A stretch of 17,391 nucleotides of DNA from Cardinium hertigii_C (lineage in GTDB: Bacteria; Bacteroidota; Bacteroidia; Cytophagales; Amoebophilaceae): positions 1 through 17,391 of the forward strand of contig NZ_JBOZWW010000054.1 in the NCBI RefSeq assembly GCF_050864855.1, given 5' to 3'. Positions within the stretch are counted from its first letter, which is position 1; the number at the start of each line of letters is the position of its first letter. The notes below the pieces were generated by a model. That model ran no database searches. It was not told the DNA's origin and saw only the letters and a program-made list of their open reading frames with translations. Made by a program: the position numbers and the translations under genes. Shown here in pieces: positions 1 through 7,255 of this stretch.

Positions 1-533
1 TTTTGGAGGTCTCGAACCTGAATCCCTGAAATATTTTTGGCTTGGAGTTTTTCTTTATCAAATTTTATAGAATCAGCTTCCGTGATGCGCCATCCTATAT
101 TATCAACTCTATGATCAAGAAATTTAGCTTCAATTGTAAATTTATCATCTTTGTGCACCACTCCTTCTTTAGAAACCGGATACTCAATGACTTGAATGTC
201 ATTTTTATTGGCCGTTCCATAGCGCAACCGGTCAAAATATACCTTGCCACTTGATGGATAGTAACAATAAATGGGACGCTTGACCCTATCTAGATTGAGG
301 CACATCAATATGGCACCAAGTCCTAAACAATGATCTCCATGAAAATGACTAATAAAAATTCTTGTAACAGTAGAAGGAGCTATTTCTGCAAAAATAAATT
401 GCCTTTGCGTCCCCTCTCCAGGATCAAATAAAAACCCTTCTCTATTCCATCGAAGAAGATAAGCCCCATTATTCCGAAATCGAGTTGAATACTGTGCACT
501 ACATCCTAGTATAATTAAATCTTTAATAATCAT
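1..533 (-). CDS. rnz: Ribonuclease Z (tRNA 3' endonuclease), partial at window edge
   Basis: This is the first 177 codons of RNase Z, a metallo-beta-lactamase-fold, zinc-dependent endonuclease that trims tRNA precursors at the 3' end. That is needed where tRNA genes lack an encoded CCA, as both tRNA genes in this window do. The translation starts MIIKDLIILGC. It carries FDPGEGTQRQ at residues 36-45, the metal-binding HFHGDH at 63-68, and LDHRVDNIGWRI at 139-150, whose H141 fits a conserved family histidine. The ATG lies at 533..531 with no clear Shine-Dalgarno sequence. The family is about 300 residues long, so roughly 40% (the C-terminal metal ligands) is beyond the left edge. The reading frame is intact throughout. 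Identification is confident from the motifs. Confidence 0.95.
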   Translation of the reverse strand, partial: MIIKDLIILGCSAQYSTRFRNNGAYLLRWNREGFLFDPGEGTQRQFIFAEIAPSTVTRIFISHFHGDHCLGLGAILMCLNLDRVKRPIYCYYPSSGKVYFDRLRYGTANKNDIQVIEYPVSKEGVVHKDDKFTIEAKFLDHRVDNIGWRITEADSIKFDKEKLQAKNISGIQVRDLQ

Positions 534-852
534 ATGCTTAATTTTCTGTATTCAAGGTACTAACGTGCATGCTAGATGGATTCGTTGGATGAATAGTTTG
601 CAATTTATATTTTTATGGTGATCTATGAAGTATATTTAAACGTGCATTCTATATTTATTTACTTGATTTACAGAATTTTTAAACAGTATTTGATTGGTAT
701 TCTTACTAAGAAATTAGGCATTAAATTCTATTAAATTTTTATAACTTATTATCAAAATAATACTATTCCAGTTCAGAATGCACATAAATAGAGATGCGAC
801 AGATCCTTTTGCCTAATACCCTAATATGGATGAGATCATTCATATCTAAAAA
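534..852. other. AT-rich intergenic region between rnz and the lipoprotein gene
   Basis: This 319-bp gap lies upstream of rnz and downstream of the lipoprotein gene, both on the minus strand. No convincing open frame or RNA gene is visible. It contains the left copy (651..756) of a repeat found again at 3028..3220. The rnz promoter must lie here or further upstream, but I cannot place it. Confidence 0.6.
651..756 (+). repeat. Diverged non-coding direct repeat, left copy
   Basis: Two blocks lie next to each other. Block 1 (651..716) contains ACTTGATTTACA, then a CAGTATT core, then TTGGTATT and a TTACTAAGAAATTA end. Block 2 (719..756) contains AATTCTATTAAATTTTTATA followed by TTATTATCAAA. Both recur in the same order and orientation at 3028..3090 and 3184..3220. 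In this copy the blocks are almost contiguous; in the right copy about 93 bp separate them. The stretch has no open frame. It could be an old duplicated regulatory region or the remains of a mobile element. Confidence 0.65.
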
Positions 853-2781
853 TCATTTTTTATACCCTAATTTAGGATAAAGGGTAAGTATTTTAGTAGG
901 ATAATCAGTAGGATTGATAAAATTGAAAGGATCATTTATAGTGATCTCATATCCATCATTTTCTATTGCAATAGTAGATTTACTAGACCACGTACTAAAT
1001 TTTTGATCTTCTTTTGAGTATTCTTCTAATATAGGAGATTTAATTTGAGAAAGTTTTTGTATGTTATCATTGAACATTGCATGATAAATTATTTTTTTAT
1101 CTTCTTGATTATCAATACCAAATTCAAGAACACCTTCGATCGCAGGGTCATCACCGATCTGCATAGTTGCAAATGCTGAAACGCCCTTATTGGTATCAAA
1201 AAAATACTTTTTAGCATCATCAGAAGAAAGTAGACATTCTGCACCAGGAAGGTAATGAACACACCTACTGTAACGCTTAGCTTTATCCGTAAGCTTACTA
1301 TAGTTTCTTTTTTTGTGAAGATCAAAATTTGCTATATCCTGTTCGGTTGCTGTTTCCCAACGCGTTACTCTAGGATGAAGCGTATAAAGACTATTAGAAA
1401 AAAGAGAATTTACCTTTAACGATACATCTTTATCACTATTAGAAAAACTTATTGTATTTACTGCTTTTTCTTTTACTGCTTTTACTGCTTTTACTGCTTT
1501 TGATTTCTTTTGATTTCTCTGTTTTGAATTAGAACTGTAACGTTTTTTTTGAGCGATCTGATCAGCTGTTATTGTGTCATATATTTTTTGCGCCTTTTCA
1601 AAACATTTATCAATTTCTAGCTTAATAAGCTCATATACTATATATGCCTTATGTGCCTTCTCCGCCATAAAGGACAGATCGTGATTTTTTGTTTTTTTTG
1701 CCTGTGTTTTCAAATCTTCGAAAAATTTATCCTCACTAACCAGATCATATATGCTATAATCTCTTTCACCCACTCGTGTCTCGTAAAACACATCGGAATA
1801 CTTAGATTTTTTGTCTTCGAATATAGAAATAGCGTCTATATAAAACTGAGCCGCACAATGCTTGCCAACTGTTTTAGATAATTTTAAGACTTTCTTATAT
1901 ATATCATGCGCTTTAATTTGATATTTATACTCGTATTGGCTATTTATTATAGCCAAATTAGTTTGACCAAATTCTTCATGTATAGTTTTAACTAAATCAG
2001 GAATGTTATGACTTAAATATAATCCATCATCGTATTTTTTATTTCTTTTGCTATAAAATGTATATATATCATATTCGGCTGGACAATATTTATTAGGAAC
2101 TATATCAGATGGTTTAGGAGGATGTATTCTAAGACTTTTATTTACATATTTTAAGAGATTTATGAGCACATCAGTAATGACCTTACCAAACATTTCTCCC
2201 CCTTTTTTAAATAATATTTCTGCTTGATCAGCAATATTATTTATTTTACCAAAATCTTTTTTTATCGAGGGATAGTCCAATTTTTTTTCTTTAGAATACG
2301 TAGCTAGTGCTGCTAGTCCCATACTTAGGTGAGCACGGCTTATTACTACACCTCTTAGTGTATCCACAACAGCTGCTTTTTTATCTTCTGTCACATTCTC
2401 CCATTTTGTCCAATAGGGTATCGCATCATATGTCCCATATTTATAATACAACTCTAGAATAGTAGATTCTTTTTCATGCTGAAGCATAGCAGTCTTTCCG
2501 TTAAATTCTATAAAATTAGCTTCACTTTTATCGAATGAATCGAAAAATTTTTCTGACAATTCTAATCCTTTTATGGTTCGCTCAAGGTGATCAGATGCGA
2601 TGTCCTCAATACTTTTCTTTACGGTGTCGTGGCCGTCAGTTTTTTTACTACTTTCTTTATTCTTACTTGTTTCATTCGAATTGATAGCTTTTGTAAAATT
2701 TTCGCCAATGGCTAAACGATGCGCTATGCAAGAGGAAAATAGAAATAAAATAATATTTAAAGAAAAAAAGGAGCGTAACAT
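853..2781 (-). CDS. Lineage-specific lipoprotein of unknown function, helical
   Basis: This is a 642-residue protein that I cannot assign to a family. The ATG at 2781 is preferred over an in-frame TTG two codons upstream, because it gives a compact signal: MLRS, a hydrophobic run, then LFSSC with the probable lipidated cysteine near residue 18. That suggests a lipid-anchored protein beyond the inner membrane. The mature part is rich in Lys, Asp, Glu, Ser and Tyr and looks mostly helical, with several LEI/AQK-type amphipathic stretches. A lysine-rich linker near residues 430-440 contains K-A-V repeats encoded by a 9-bp tandem repeat. The last 150 residues look more globular, with aromatic and Asp/Asn-rich segments. 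It is a single gene flanked by copies of a non-coding repeat. It is more AT-rich than the housekeeping genes here. It may act at the host interface, but no motif proves it. Confidence 0.8.
   Translation of the reverse strand: MLRSFFSLNIILFLFSSCIAHRLAIGENFTKAINSNETSKNKESSKKTDGHDTVKKSIEDIASDHLERTIKGLELSEKFFDSFDKSEANFIEFNGKTAMLQHEKESTILELYYKYGTYDAIPYWTKWENVTEDKKAAVVDTLRGVVISRAHLSMGLAALATYSKEKKLDYPSIKKDFGKINNIADQAEILFKKGGEMFGKVITDVLINLLKYVNKSLRIHPPKPSDIVPNKYCPAEYDIYTFYSKRNKKYDDGLYLSHNIPDLVKTIHEEFGQTNLAIINSQYEYKYQIKAHDIYKKVLKLSKTVGKHCAAQFYIDAISIFEDKKSKYSDVFYETRVGERDYSIYDLVSEDKFFEDLKTQAKKTKNHDLSFMAEKAHKAYIVYELIKLEIDKCFEKAQKIYDTITADQIAQKKRYSSNSKQRNQKKSKAVKAVKAVKEKAVNTISFSNSDKDVSLKVNSLFSNSLYTLHPRVTRWETATEQDIANFDLHKKRNYSKLTDKAKRYSRCVHYLPGAECLLSSDDAKKYFFDTNKGVSAFATMQIGDDPAIEGVLEFGIDNQEDKKIIYHAMFNDNIQKLSQIKSPILEEYSKEDQKFSTWSSKSTIAIENDGYEITINDPFNFINPTDYPTKILTLYPKLGYKK
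1459..1500 (-). repeat. 9-bp tandem repeat encoding Lys-Ala-Val units
   Basis: On the coding (minus) strand the unit is AAAGCAGTA. Three perfect tandem copies lie at 1474..1500 and a fourth at 1459..1467 after a Lys-Glu insertion. The repeat encodes K-A-V units in the lipoprotein linker. Because the unit is a multiple of three, copy-number change would lengthen or shorten the linker without breaking the frame. Confidence 0.85.
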
Positions 2782-2836
2782 GAACAAGTAATTAAAAAAT
2801 TAAAGGATTGCTAACCTATCATAGAAAGTTTAAAAG

Positions 2837-2844
2837 CAAAAATA
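2837..2844 (-). promoter_or_regulatory. Possible Bacteroidota -7 box for the lipoprotein gene
   Basis: On the minus strand TATTTTTG fits the Bacteroidota sigma-70 -7 consensus TAnnTTTG and lies about 56 bp before the ATG at 2781. A TTTG occurs upstream, but only 13 bp away, which is too short for the usual -33 spacing of about 19. Such motifs are common by chance in DNA this AT-rich. Confidence 0.25.
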
Positions 2845-3027
2845 GCCATTGTAATCTCAAAAAGATATGTAAACGGCTTTGCCTATGTAAATGTGTAAAT
2901 TATTTTTAGGTTTATTAAATCATATTTTCAAATTTAATTAAAAAATAGGCCATAGCCTCACTCCAATTATGAATAAGAATGATCCACTTTCTGGTCATGT
3001 AGTTAATAGTTAAGATAAATTATAGAT

Positions 3028-3220
3028 TTATATACTTGATTTACATCTATTTTAATACAGTATTGTATTGGTATTTTTACTAAAAAATTAACGATTTGAC
3101 CTACTTTTATAAAGTAATTTATAATATAAGAACCTGATAACTATAATGGTTTATCTAAAATATTTTTTATACAACTGTTTATACATAAATTCTATTAAAT
3201 TTTTATAATTGATTATCAAA
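3028..3220 (+). repeat. Diverged non-coding direct repeat, right copy, split in two
   Basis: Block 1 (3028..3090) contains ACTTGATTTACA, a CAGTATT core, TTGGTATT and TTACTAAAAAATTA. Block 2 (3184..3220) contains AAATTCTATTAAATTTTTAT and GATTATCAAA. Between them are about 93 bp not present in the left copy at 651..756. The copies lie in the same orientation on either side of the lipoprotein gene. Confidence 0.65.
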
Positions 3221-3292
3221 CTAAAAATATTAAATAATTCATGTTTTAATTCATTTAACTCAATTAGTCACTTGTTTAAACAAAAAAAGCAA

Positions 3293-3326
3293 GTTTACTA
3301 TTTAAATGTACATTTAAATAGTAAAC
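3293..3326. repeat. Perfect 34-bp palindrome
   Basis: The left half GTTTACTATTTAAATGT is followed directly by its exact reverse complement, with no spacer; the centre lies between 3309 and 3310. A smaller palindrome, TTGTTTAAACAA, sits just before it at 3272..3283. In RNA it would form a 17-bp hairpin only after losing some central pairs to the loop. It has no U-tract on either side, so it is not a standard terminator. Possible roles are a dimeric protein-binding site or joined ends of a lost mobile element. Confidence 0.85.
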
Positions 3327-3375
3327 AGCAAAAGATTTATGTTAATTCATGCAAGAAAGTGATAAATTAGATCCG

Positions 3376-3497
3376 TTATGCATTAAGGATAAAAGCGGCT
3401 AGATAATCGCTTGCCTTTCGATAAACCAAAATAAATTTTATAAAAATTTCATACATTTGAGTCATTTCAAGTAATCCAACACTAGGCGTGTAATTTT
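3376..3497 (-). pseudogene. Possible transposase C-terminal remnant
   Basis: A minus-strand frame without a start runs from a stop just above 3497 to a TAA at 3376..3378. It reads about 40 residues and ends FILVYRKASDYLAAFILNA. The tail (basic residue, YLAAFIL, short end) resembles the last residues of IS5-family DDE transposases, where a helix follows the catalytic glutamate. I recognise this by eye only; no catalytic motif remains. It may equally be a chance open stretch. Confidence 0.3.
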
Positions 3498-3638
3498 AGT
3501 GTTTTGTAGGTTATAAATAAAATAATAGCTGTTGTTTAATAGCAATAATATATTTATATATGATTGTGGATGTATAGAAACTTTTTGATGTAAAAGCCAG
3601 CTATTTTTTTATTTTTATTTTTTAGTCTTTTATTTTTT

Positions 3639-4346
3639 ATGCCGATCCAGCCCCAAAAAGCAAGATTTATAGTTTTTCTATTCCTCTTTTTTTTTCAATC
3701 TCTCTCTAATAGCTTTGCTTTAGGAGTAGATTTTATAGAAAAAGCAGATTTTAATGAAGATGGATCTGGTCAATTTAGCATTGAAGTAGATTTAACAAAG
3801 ACCAGTTATTTAATTTCGGTTATTAAATACTTAAATAAAAATTATAAAGATGTAACTAAAACTATTGGTTATAAAGCATTTAGTAATGCTAGCACAAAAT
3901 TTGAAACAATAGCAGGTATTAGCCAGGTAGATGTAGCGTATGATGAAAAAATGCTCAAATTTAAGTTGATGTTTAAATTTAATACAATTCAAGCACTTAA
4001 TAAAGCGATGGGAAAGCTTAATAAAGGGTTAGATCCTCCTAAGATTACCTATTTTAGTCTTGATGATGTACTTTTTATCCGAGAAGATCTAAATGGTGTT
4101 GCAAAGAAGCTACTCCTTTACCAGCAATATGATAATTCTTTAGTTAAAAGTTTGGATCTAGCCTCCTTTTTTAAAGAGTCCACCTATACAACTATCTATA
4201 CTTTCTGTAATACAATTGAGGATTATAGTAATCCACTAAGTGAAGTCACTAAAGATAAAAAAACCATACGTGTTACCCATCATGTCTTCGCTCCGGATCA
4301 AGTAGAACATGCTATAGGCAATCGGCTTCATTTTACAAAAAAGTAG
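3639..4346 (+). CDS. Exported protein of unknown function upstream of prfB
   Basis: This is a 235-residue protein with an N-terminal signal peptide: a basic start with K7 and R9, a hydrophobic core around residues 10-20, and a probable cleavage after SFA near residue 27. There is no lipobox cysteine, so a soluble periplasmic location is most likely. The mature protein begins with an acidic segment containing ADFNEDGSGQFSIEVDL, a motif layout seen in small exported beta-rich proteins of Bacteroidota. It then alternates helical and strand-like stretches. I do not recognise a named domain. The ATG follows an AT-rich leader with no Shine-Dalgarno sequence. Only 18 bp separate its stop from the prfB ATG, so the two are probably co-transcribed, although no functional link is evident. 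Confidence 0.8.
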   Translation: MPIQPQKARFIVFLFLFFFQSLSNSFALGVDFIEKADFNEDGSGQFSIEVDLTKTSYLISVIKYLNKNYKDVTKTIGYKAFSNASTKFETIAGISQVDVAYDEKMLKFKLMFKFNTIQALNKAMGKLNKGLDPPKITYFSLDDVLFIREDLNGVAKKLLLYQQYDNSLVKSLDLASFFKESTYTTIYTFCNTIEDYSNPLSEVTKDKKTIRVTHHVFAPDQVEHAIGNRLHFTKK

Positions 4347-4364
4347 TTCATTAAAATAAGTTTT

Positions 4365-5439
4365 ATGAAAACCAAGTACACCCACCTAGCAGAAAGAATA
4401 GAGGCCTTAAGGGACTTTCTTTGACTATGCTGATAAAAATAGAGAATTACAGTGGTTAGAAGCAGCAGTTGCTTCTTCTTCATTTTGGTCAAACCCAGCC
4501 GAAGCACAACAAACGATCCAAAAAATCAAAATTTTAAAAGAAACCATTGATCAATTCAATACCTTGCAGAACCAATGGGATGAGCTTCTTTTATTAGAAT
4601 CTTTATTTGAAGAAGATACAATGGCTCAAGAAGAGCTGTCCCTTGTAGCATCTGGGCTTGCTACTTTACTAGAAGCCATTGAATTAAAAAAAATGTTGGA
4701 TGGAGAAGAAGATCATTTAAATGCGATCATAGATATAAAGCCAGGTGCAGGTGGTACAGAAAGCCAAGATTGGGCCGAGATGTTGGTCCGTATGTATACC
4801 ATGTGGGCAGCCAAACAGGGCTATACCGTTAAAGTAATTCATTACCAACCAGGGGATAGTGCTGGTATAAAGGCTGTTACGTTGGAAGTGATAGGTTCCT
4901 ATGCTTATGGGTACATCAAAGCAGAAGTGGGTATTCATCGACTGGTACGTCTCTCTCCCTTTGATGCGGCAGGTAAAAGACATACCTCTTTTGCTTCCAT
5001 ATATGCAGCCCCTGTTATCGATGATTCTATAAAAATTGAAATAAATCCTGCCGATCTAAGTTGGGACACCTTTCGATCTGGTGGAGCCGGTGGGCAAAAT
5101 GTCAATAAAGTAGAAACAGCAGTTCGTGTAAAGCATATACCAACTGGAACAGTAGTAGAATGCCAACAAGAGCGTTCTCAGCTACAAAATAGAGATAAAG
5201 CTTTACAATTGCTTAAATCTAAGCTCTATCAGCAAGAACTAGAAAAAAGAAGAGCCAAACAACAAGAAATAGAACGCAGCAAAAAAAAGATTGAATTTGG
5301 CGCTCAAATTAGAAGCTATGTACTACATCCTTATAAAGTTATCAAGGACAACCGAACAGGATATGAACGAAAGGATGTAGAAAATGTACTAGATGGTGCT
5401 ATTGATGGCTTTATAAAAGCCTATTTATTACAACCTTAA
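4365..5439 (+). CDS. prfB: Peptide chain release factor 2, with programmed +1 frameshift
   Basis: RF2 recognises UGA and UAA stop codons and triggers peptide release. The first frame starts at ATG 4365 (MKTKYTHLAERIEALRDFL) and stops after 19 codons at TGA 4422..4424. Shifting +1 at CTT TGA C resumes with GAC at 4423, then YADKNRELQW, and runs to 5439. The full product is 357 residues, close to the family norm. In full-length numbering the stop-recognition motif SPF is at 197-199 and the catalytic GGQ at 242-244. The tripeptide SPF (not PxT) marks RF2 rather than RF1. An AGGG at 4410..4413 occupies the position of the stimulatory Shine-Dalgarno-like element in the E. coli site. Scarce RF2 should favour the shift, giving autoregulation, as established for this family. 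The gene is probably co-transcribed with the exported-protein gene 18 bp upstream. Confidence 0.97.
4410..4425 (+). promoter_or_regulatory. prfB +1 frameshift site
   Basis: The segment AGGGACTTTCTTTGAC lines up base for base with the E. coli AGGGGGTATCTTTGAC. The slippery CTT (4419..4421) is followed by the in-frame stop TGA and then C. The peptidyl-tRNA slips forward one base so that GAC is read next. The upstream AGGG is a weaker anti-Shine-Dalgarno match than in E. coli. The downstream frame aligns with RF2 only if this shift happens. Confidence 0.95.
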
Positions 5440-5579
5440 ATCATGCTTTGCATCTTAAAAAGAGTCTAGGAAAAACAAAAAACAGTTAGTCATAGATCGT
5501 TGCAATTTTATAAAGATAAAGGGGTACTAGGCACAATAACAAAATTACTTCGGGTGATGAACAAAATGGTTTAAAATAA

Positions 5580-5735
5580 GGGAATAATTTACGAGTAATA
5601 GCAAAGATAGACACTGATTTTTTAAATCAAAACGCCAAAATAATATTTTTTCTAAGCCAAGACGACAGAATCGTTAACTTGACGCCTATGGTTAGTATAG
5701 ATGGTTCAAAACCAATTTTGTATAAATACAACTAA
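5580..5735 (+). pseudogene. C-terminal fragment of an unidentified gene
   Basis: A 51-residue open frame with no usable start until a late internal TTG/ATG reads GNNLRVIAKIDTDFLN, then IIFFLSQDDRIVNLTP, and ends GSKPILYKYN before TAA at 5733..5735. In the same frame before the TAA at 5577..5579 lies NKITSGDEQNGLK, so one nonsense change may separate two pieces. The composition looks protein-like, with alternating hydrophobic residues as in a beta-domain. Its TAA overlaps the TAG of the convergent OstA-like gene, which suggests two genes that once met end to end. I do not recognise the parent family. Confidence 0.4.
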
Positions 5736-7255
5736 GGATTTTGATCCGTCTCATTTTTAAGTAGTCCTTCTAAAATATTTGCTTTCGTAGGCCATTTTTC
5801 ACCAAACCAAACAAAACCAGGTAATTTCATTTGAGCTTCTTTTAAATTTTCTGCTGGGTAAAAGACGCCTATTGGTTTGGGTTGGCAAGTCATTTGCGCC
5901 AATGTATTATCAACCATAGTCATTTCCATACCATTACACTTGATATGGTTCATACCTACCAACTCATTGTTATCCCCAAGCGCAAAATATATACTCTCAC
6001 TATTACCACTTATCGACATTTTTTGAATCACACCTTCTTTAAAAAGTCCAACTAGTTTATTCCCCTTTACTTGATTGTAGTGACCAACTAAATTTTCTGA
6101 GGCCATAAATAAATTTTTATCTACAAACATACGCACATGCTCTGCTTCCTCTATAGCCAAGTGTACTGCTTCTCCTGTAATTTGGTATTGACCGCACCAA
6201 ATAACCGGCTTATTATGTAAACAAATTGTGTTTTTACTGGTATTATAAACAGCGCCATCTGCAACACCCTGTAAAACTTCTTGGTAGAGCCTAACATGGT
6301 TTAAGGCATGAATTTCTTGCTCTGGTGGTTCATTTTTTTCCAAAATAACAAAAGTATCTGCACGCAAATAGATCATTTCATTATTTATTACCTTGGTTAA
6401 CAGTGGGCTACCTGTTATCACACCTTTTTTCTCTTTTCCAGCATAACTAGCCTTACCACCGGTTATTAAAGCATCATGCTTTTGCGAACAAAGTGAGACA
6501 TGACCAGTAGCTGCGCAATCTTCCCCATTAATAATCTCTAAATGGTCTGCAGAAAGTGTCATATTTTCTGTAGTAAGTGCCCCTTGTTCAAAAGCAAGCT
6601 GTTTTTTAGGCAATGCATAATACCCCCCCTTATGGGTCGTAAGTACTCCATCATGATAAATAATTTTGGTAGCGCCTCGAAAATAAGCGACCTCTGATTC
6701 AGTATCGTAATCCAGCTGATCGGAATGGAAGGTATAGCTAGGGTCTACTAATACCACCTTATCGGAAAAGGTAACTTTATGATGGTGCCCATCATAAAGG
6801 CCCATACTACTGGTTAAAACCATTTGATCTTGTACCAACTTTCCCCCTTGCAAAAACTTACCTTGTTTTTTTTCTACATCGTAGATCAATTCAGGGGTAT
6901 AAAATGTAGCCTTTTTAGATGAACAGCGTACATTTTTTTGAAAAATAGCTCGCTTTTCTAATAAGTAATAGGTTAAGAAAACACTTTCTACAACGCCACC
7001 TTCTTGATCGATAATTTTGACATTACCCTGCGCTTTTATCAGCGCCTGATCATCATATTGATAGGCCTTATCTGCAGTCAATACGATACCATTTGTATGG
7101 AAAGTAAATACCACATTCCCTTCTAGTTTCTTACAGGGCTTATTATCTACTACGTCGCCTTCCAACCGATCTGCTTTATAAGTGAGAACGTCAGCCCAAA
7201 TAGAAAGGGGCAAAGTCAGTAGATATGCCACAAAATAAATAATTCGCTTACACAC
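5732..7255 (-). CDS. OstA-like (LptA/LptD N-terminal family) periplasmic protein
   Basis: This is a 507-residue exported protein of the OstA-like superfamily. These proteins build a twisted beta-jellyroll groove for lipopolysaccharide transport across the periplasm. The signal peptide is MCKRIIYFVAYLLTLPLSIWA, with cleavage likely before DVLTY. The mature protein shows repeated family phrases: DRLEGDVV, KLEGNVVFTF, LTADKAYQYDDQALIKAQGNVKI (around residues 60-80), then YTPELIYDVEKKQGKF, FSDKVVLVDP, YFRGATKI, and later ATGHVSL and LNHVRLYQEVLQGVADGAVYN. The length fits the two-domain OstA-like protein of Bacteroidota, not the short LptA of Proteobacteria. Translation starts at GTG: an in-frame TGA lies just upstream and no ATG is available near the signal peptide. 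No other lpt gene is adjacent. A role in lipid transport is inferred from the family. Confidence 0.85.
   Translation of the reverse strand: MCKRIIYFVAYLLTLPLSIWADVLTYKADRLEGDVVDNKPCKKLEGNVVFTFHTNGIVLTADKAYQYDDQALIKAQGNVKIIDQEGGVVESVFLTYYLLEKRAIFQKNVRCSSKKATFYTPELIYDVEKKQGKFLQGGKLVQDQMVLTSSMGLYDGHHHKVTFSDKVVLVDPSYTFHSDQLDYDTESEVAYFRGATKIIYHDGVLTTHKGGYYALPKKQLAFEQGALTTENMTLSADHLEIINGEDCAATGHVSLCSQKHDALITGGKASYAGKEKKGVITGSPLLTKVINNEMIYLRADTFVILEKNEPPEQEIHALNHVRLYQEVLQGVADGAVYNTSKNTICLHNKPVIWCGQYQITGEAVHLAIEEAEHVRMFVDKNLFMASENLVGHYNQVKGNKLVGLFKEGVIQKMSISGNSESIYFALGDNNELVGMNHIKCNGMEMTMVDNTLAQMTCQPKPIGVFYPAENLKEAQMKLPGFVWFGEKWPTKANILEGLLKNETDQNP

Larger units (their letters stand above)
2788..3638. 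other. 850-bp AT-rich region without an intact gene
   Basis: No open frame of believable length is present. The region holds the right copy of the repeat (3028..3090 and 3184..3220), a 12-bp palindrome (3272..3283), a perfect 34-bp palindrome (3293..3326) and a possible transposase C-terminal remnant on the minus strand (3376..3497). The leftmost part must contain the lipoprotein gene's promoter; the rightmost part should contain that of the exported-protein/prfB pair. The picture is of old mobile-element decay between two divergent transcription units. Confidence 0.6.

Noticed and set aside
42..254. Plus-strand open frame of 70 codons
   Set aside because: It lies antisense to rnz, whose conserved metal-binding motifs define the real frame.
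1459..1500. CRISPR-like array
   Set aside because: The repeats are 9-bp coding units without spacers; no cas genes are present.
2600..2791. Plus-strand open frame antisense to the lipoprotein signal region
   Set aside because: It is the shadow of the lipoprotein gene; its hydrophobicity comes from the complement of Lys/Glu-rich codons.
3293..3326. 34-bp palindrome as a dif site or replication origin
   Set aside because: It lacks the XerCD arm-spacer layout and there are no DnaA boxes or dnaA/dnaN genes nearby.
4365..4424. Disrupted prfB (true frameshift mutation)
   Set aside because: The break is at the conserved CTT TGA C programmed site, and the downstream frame is full length with intact SPF and GGQ.
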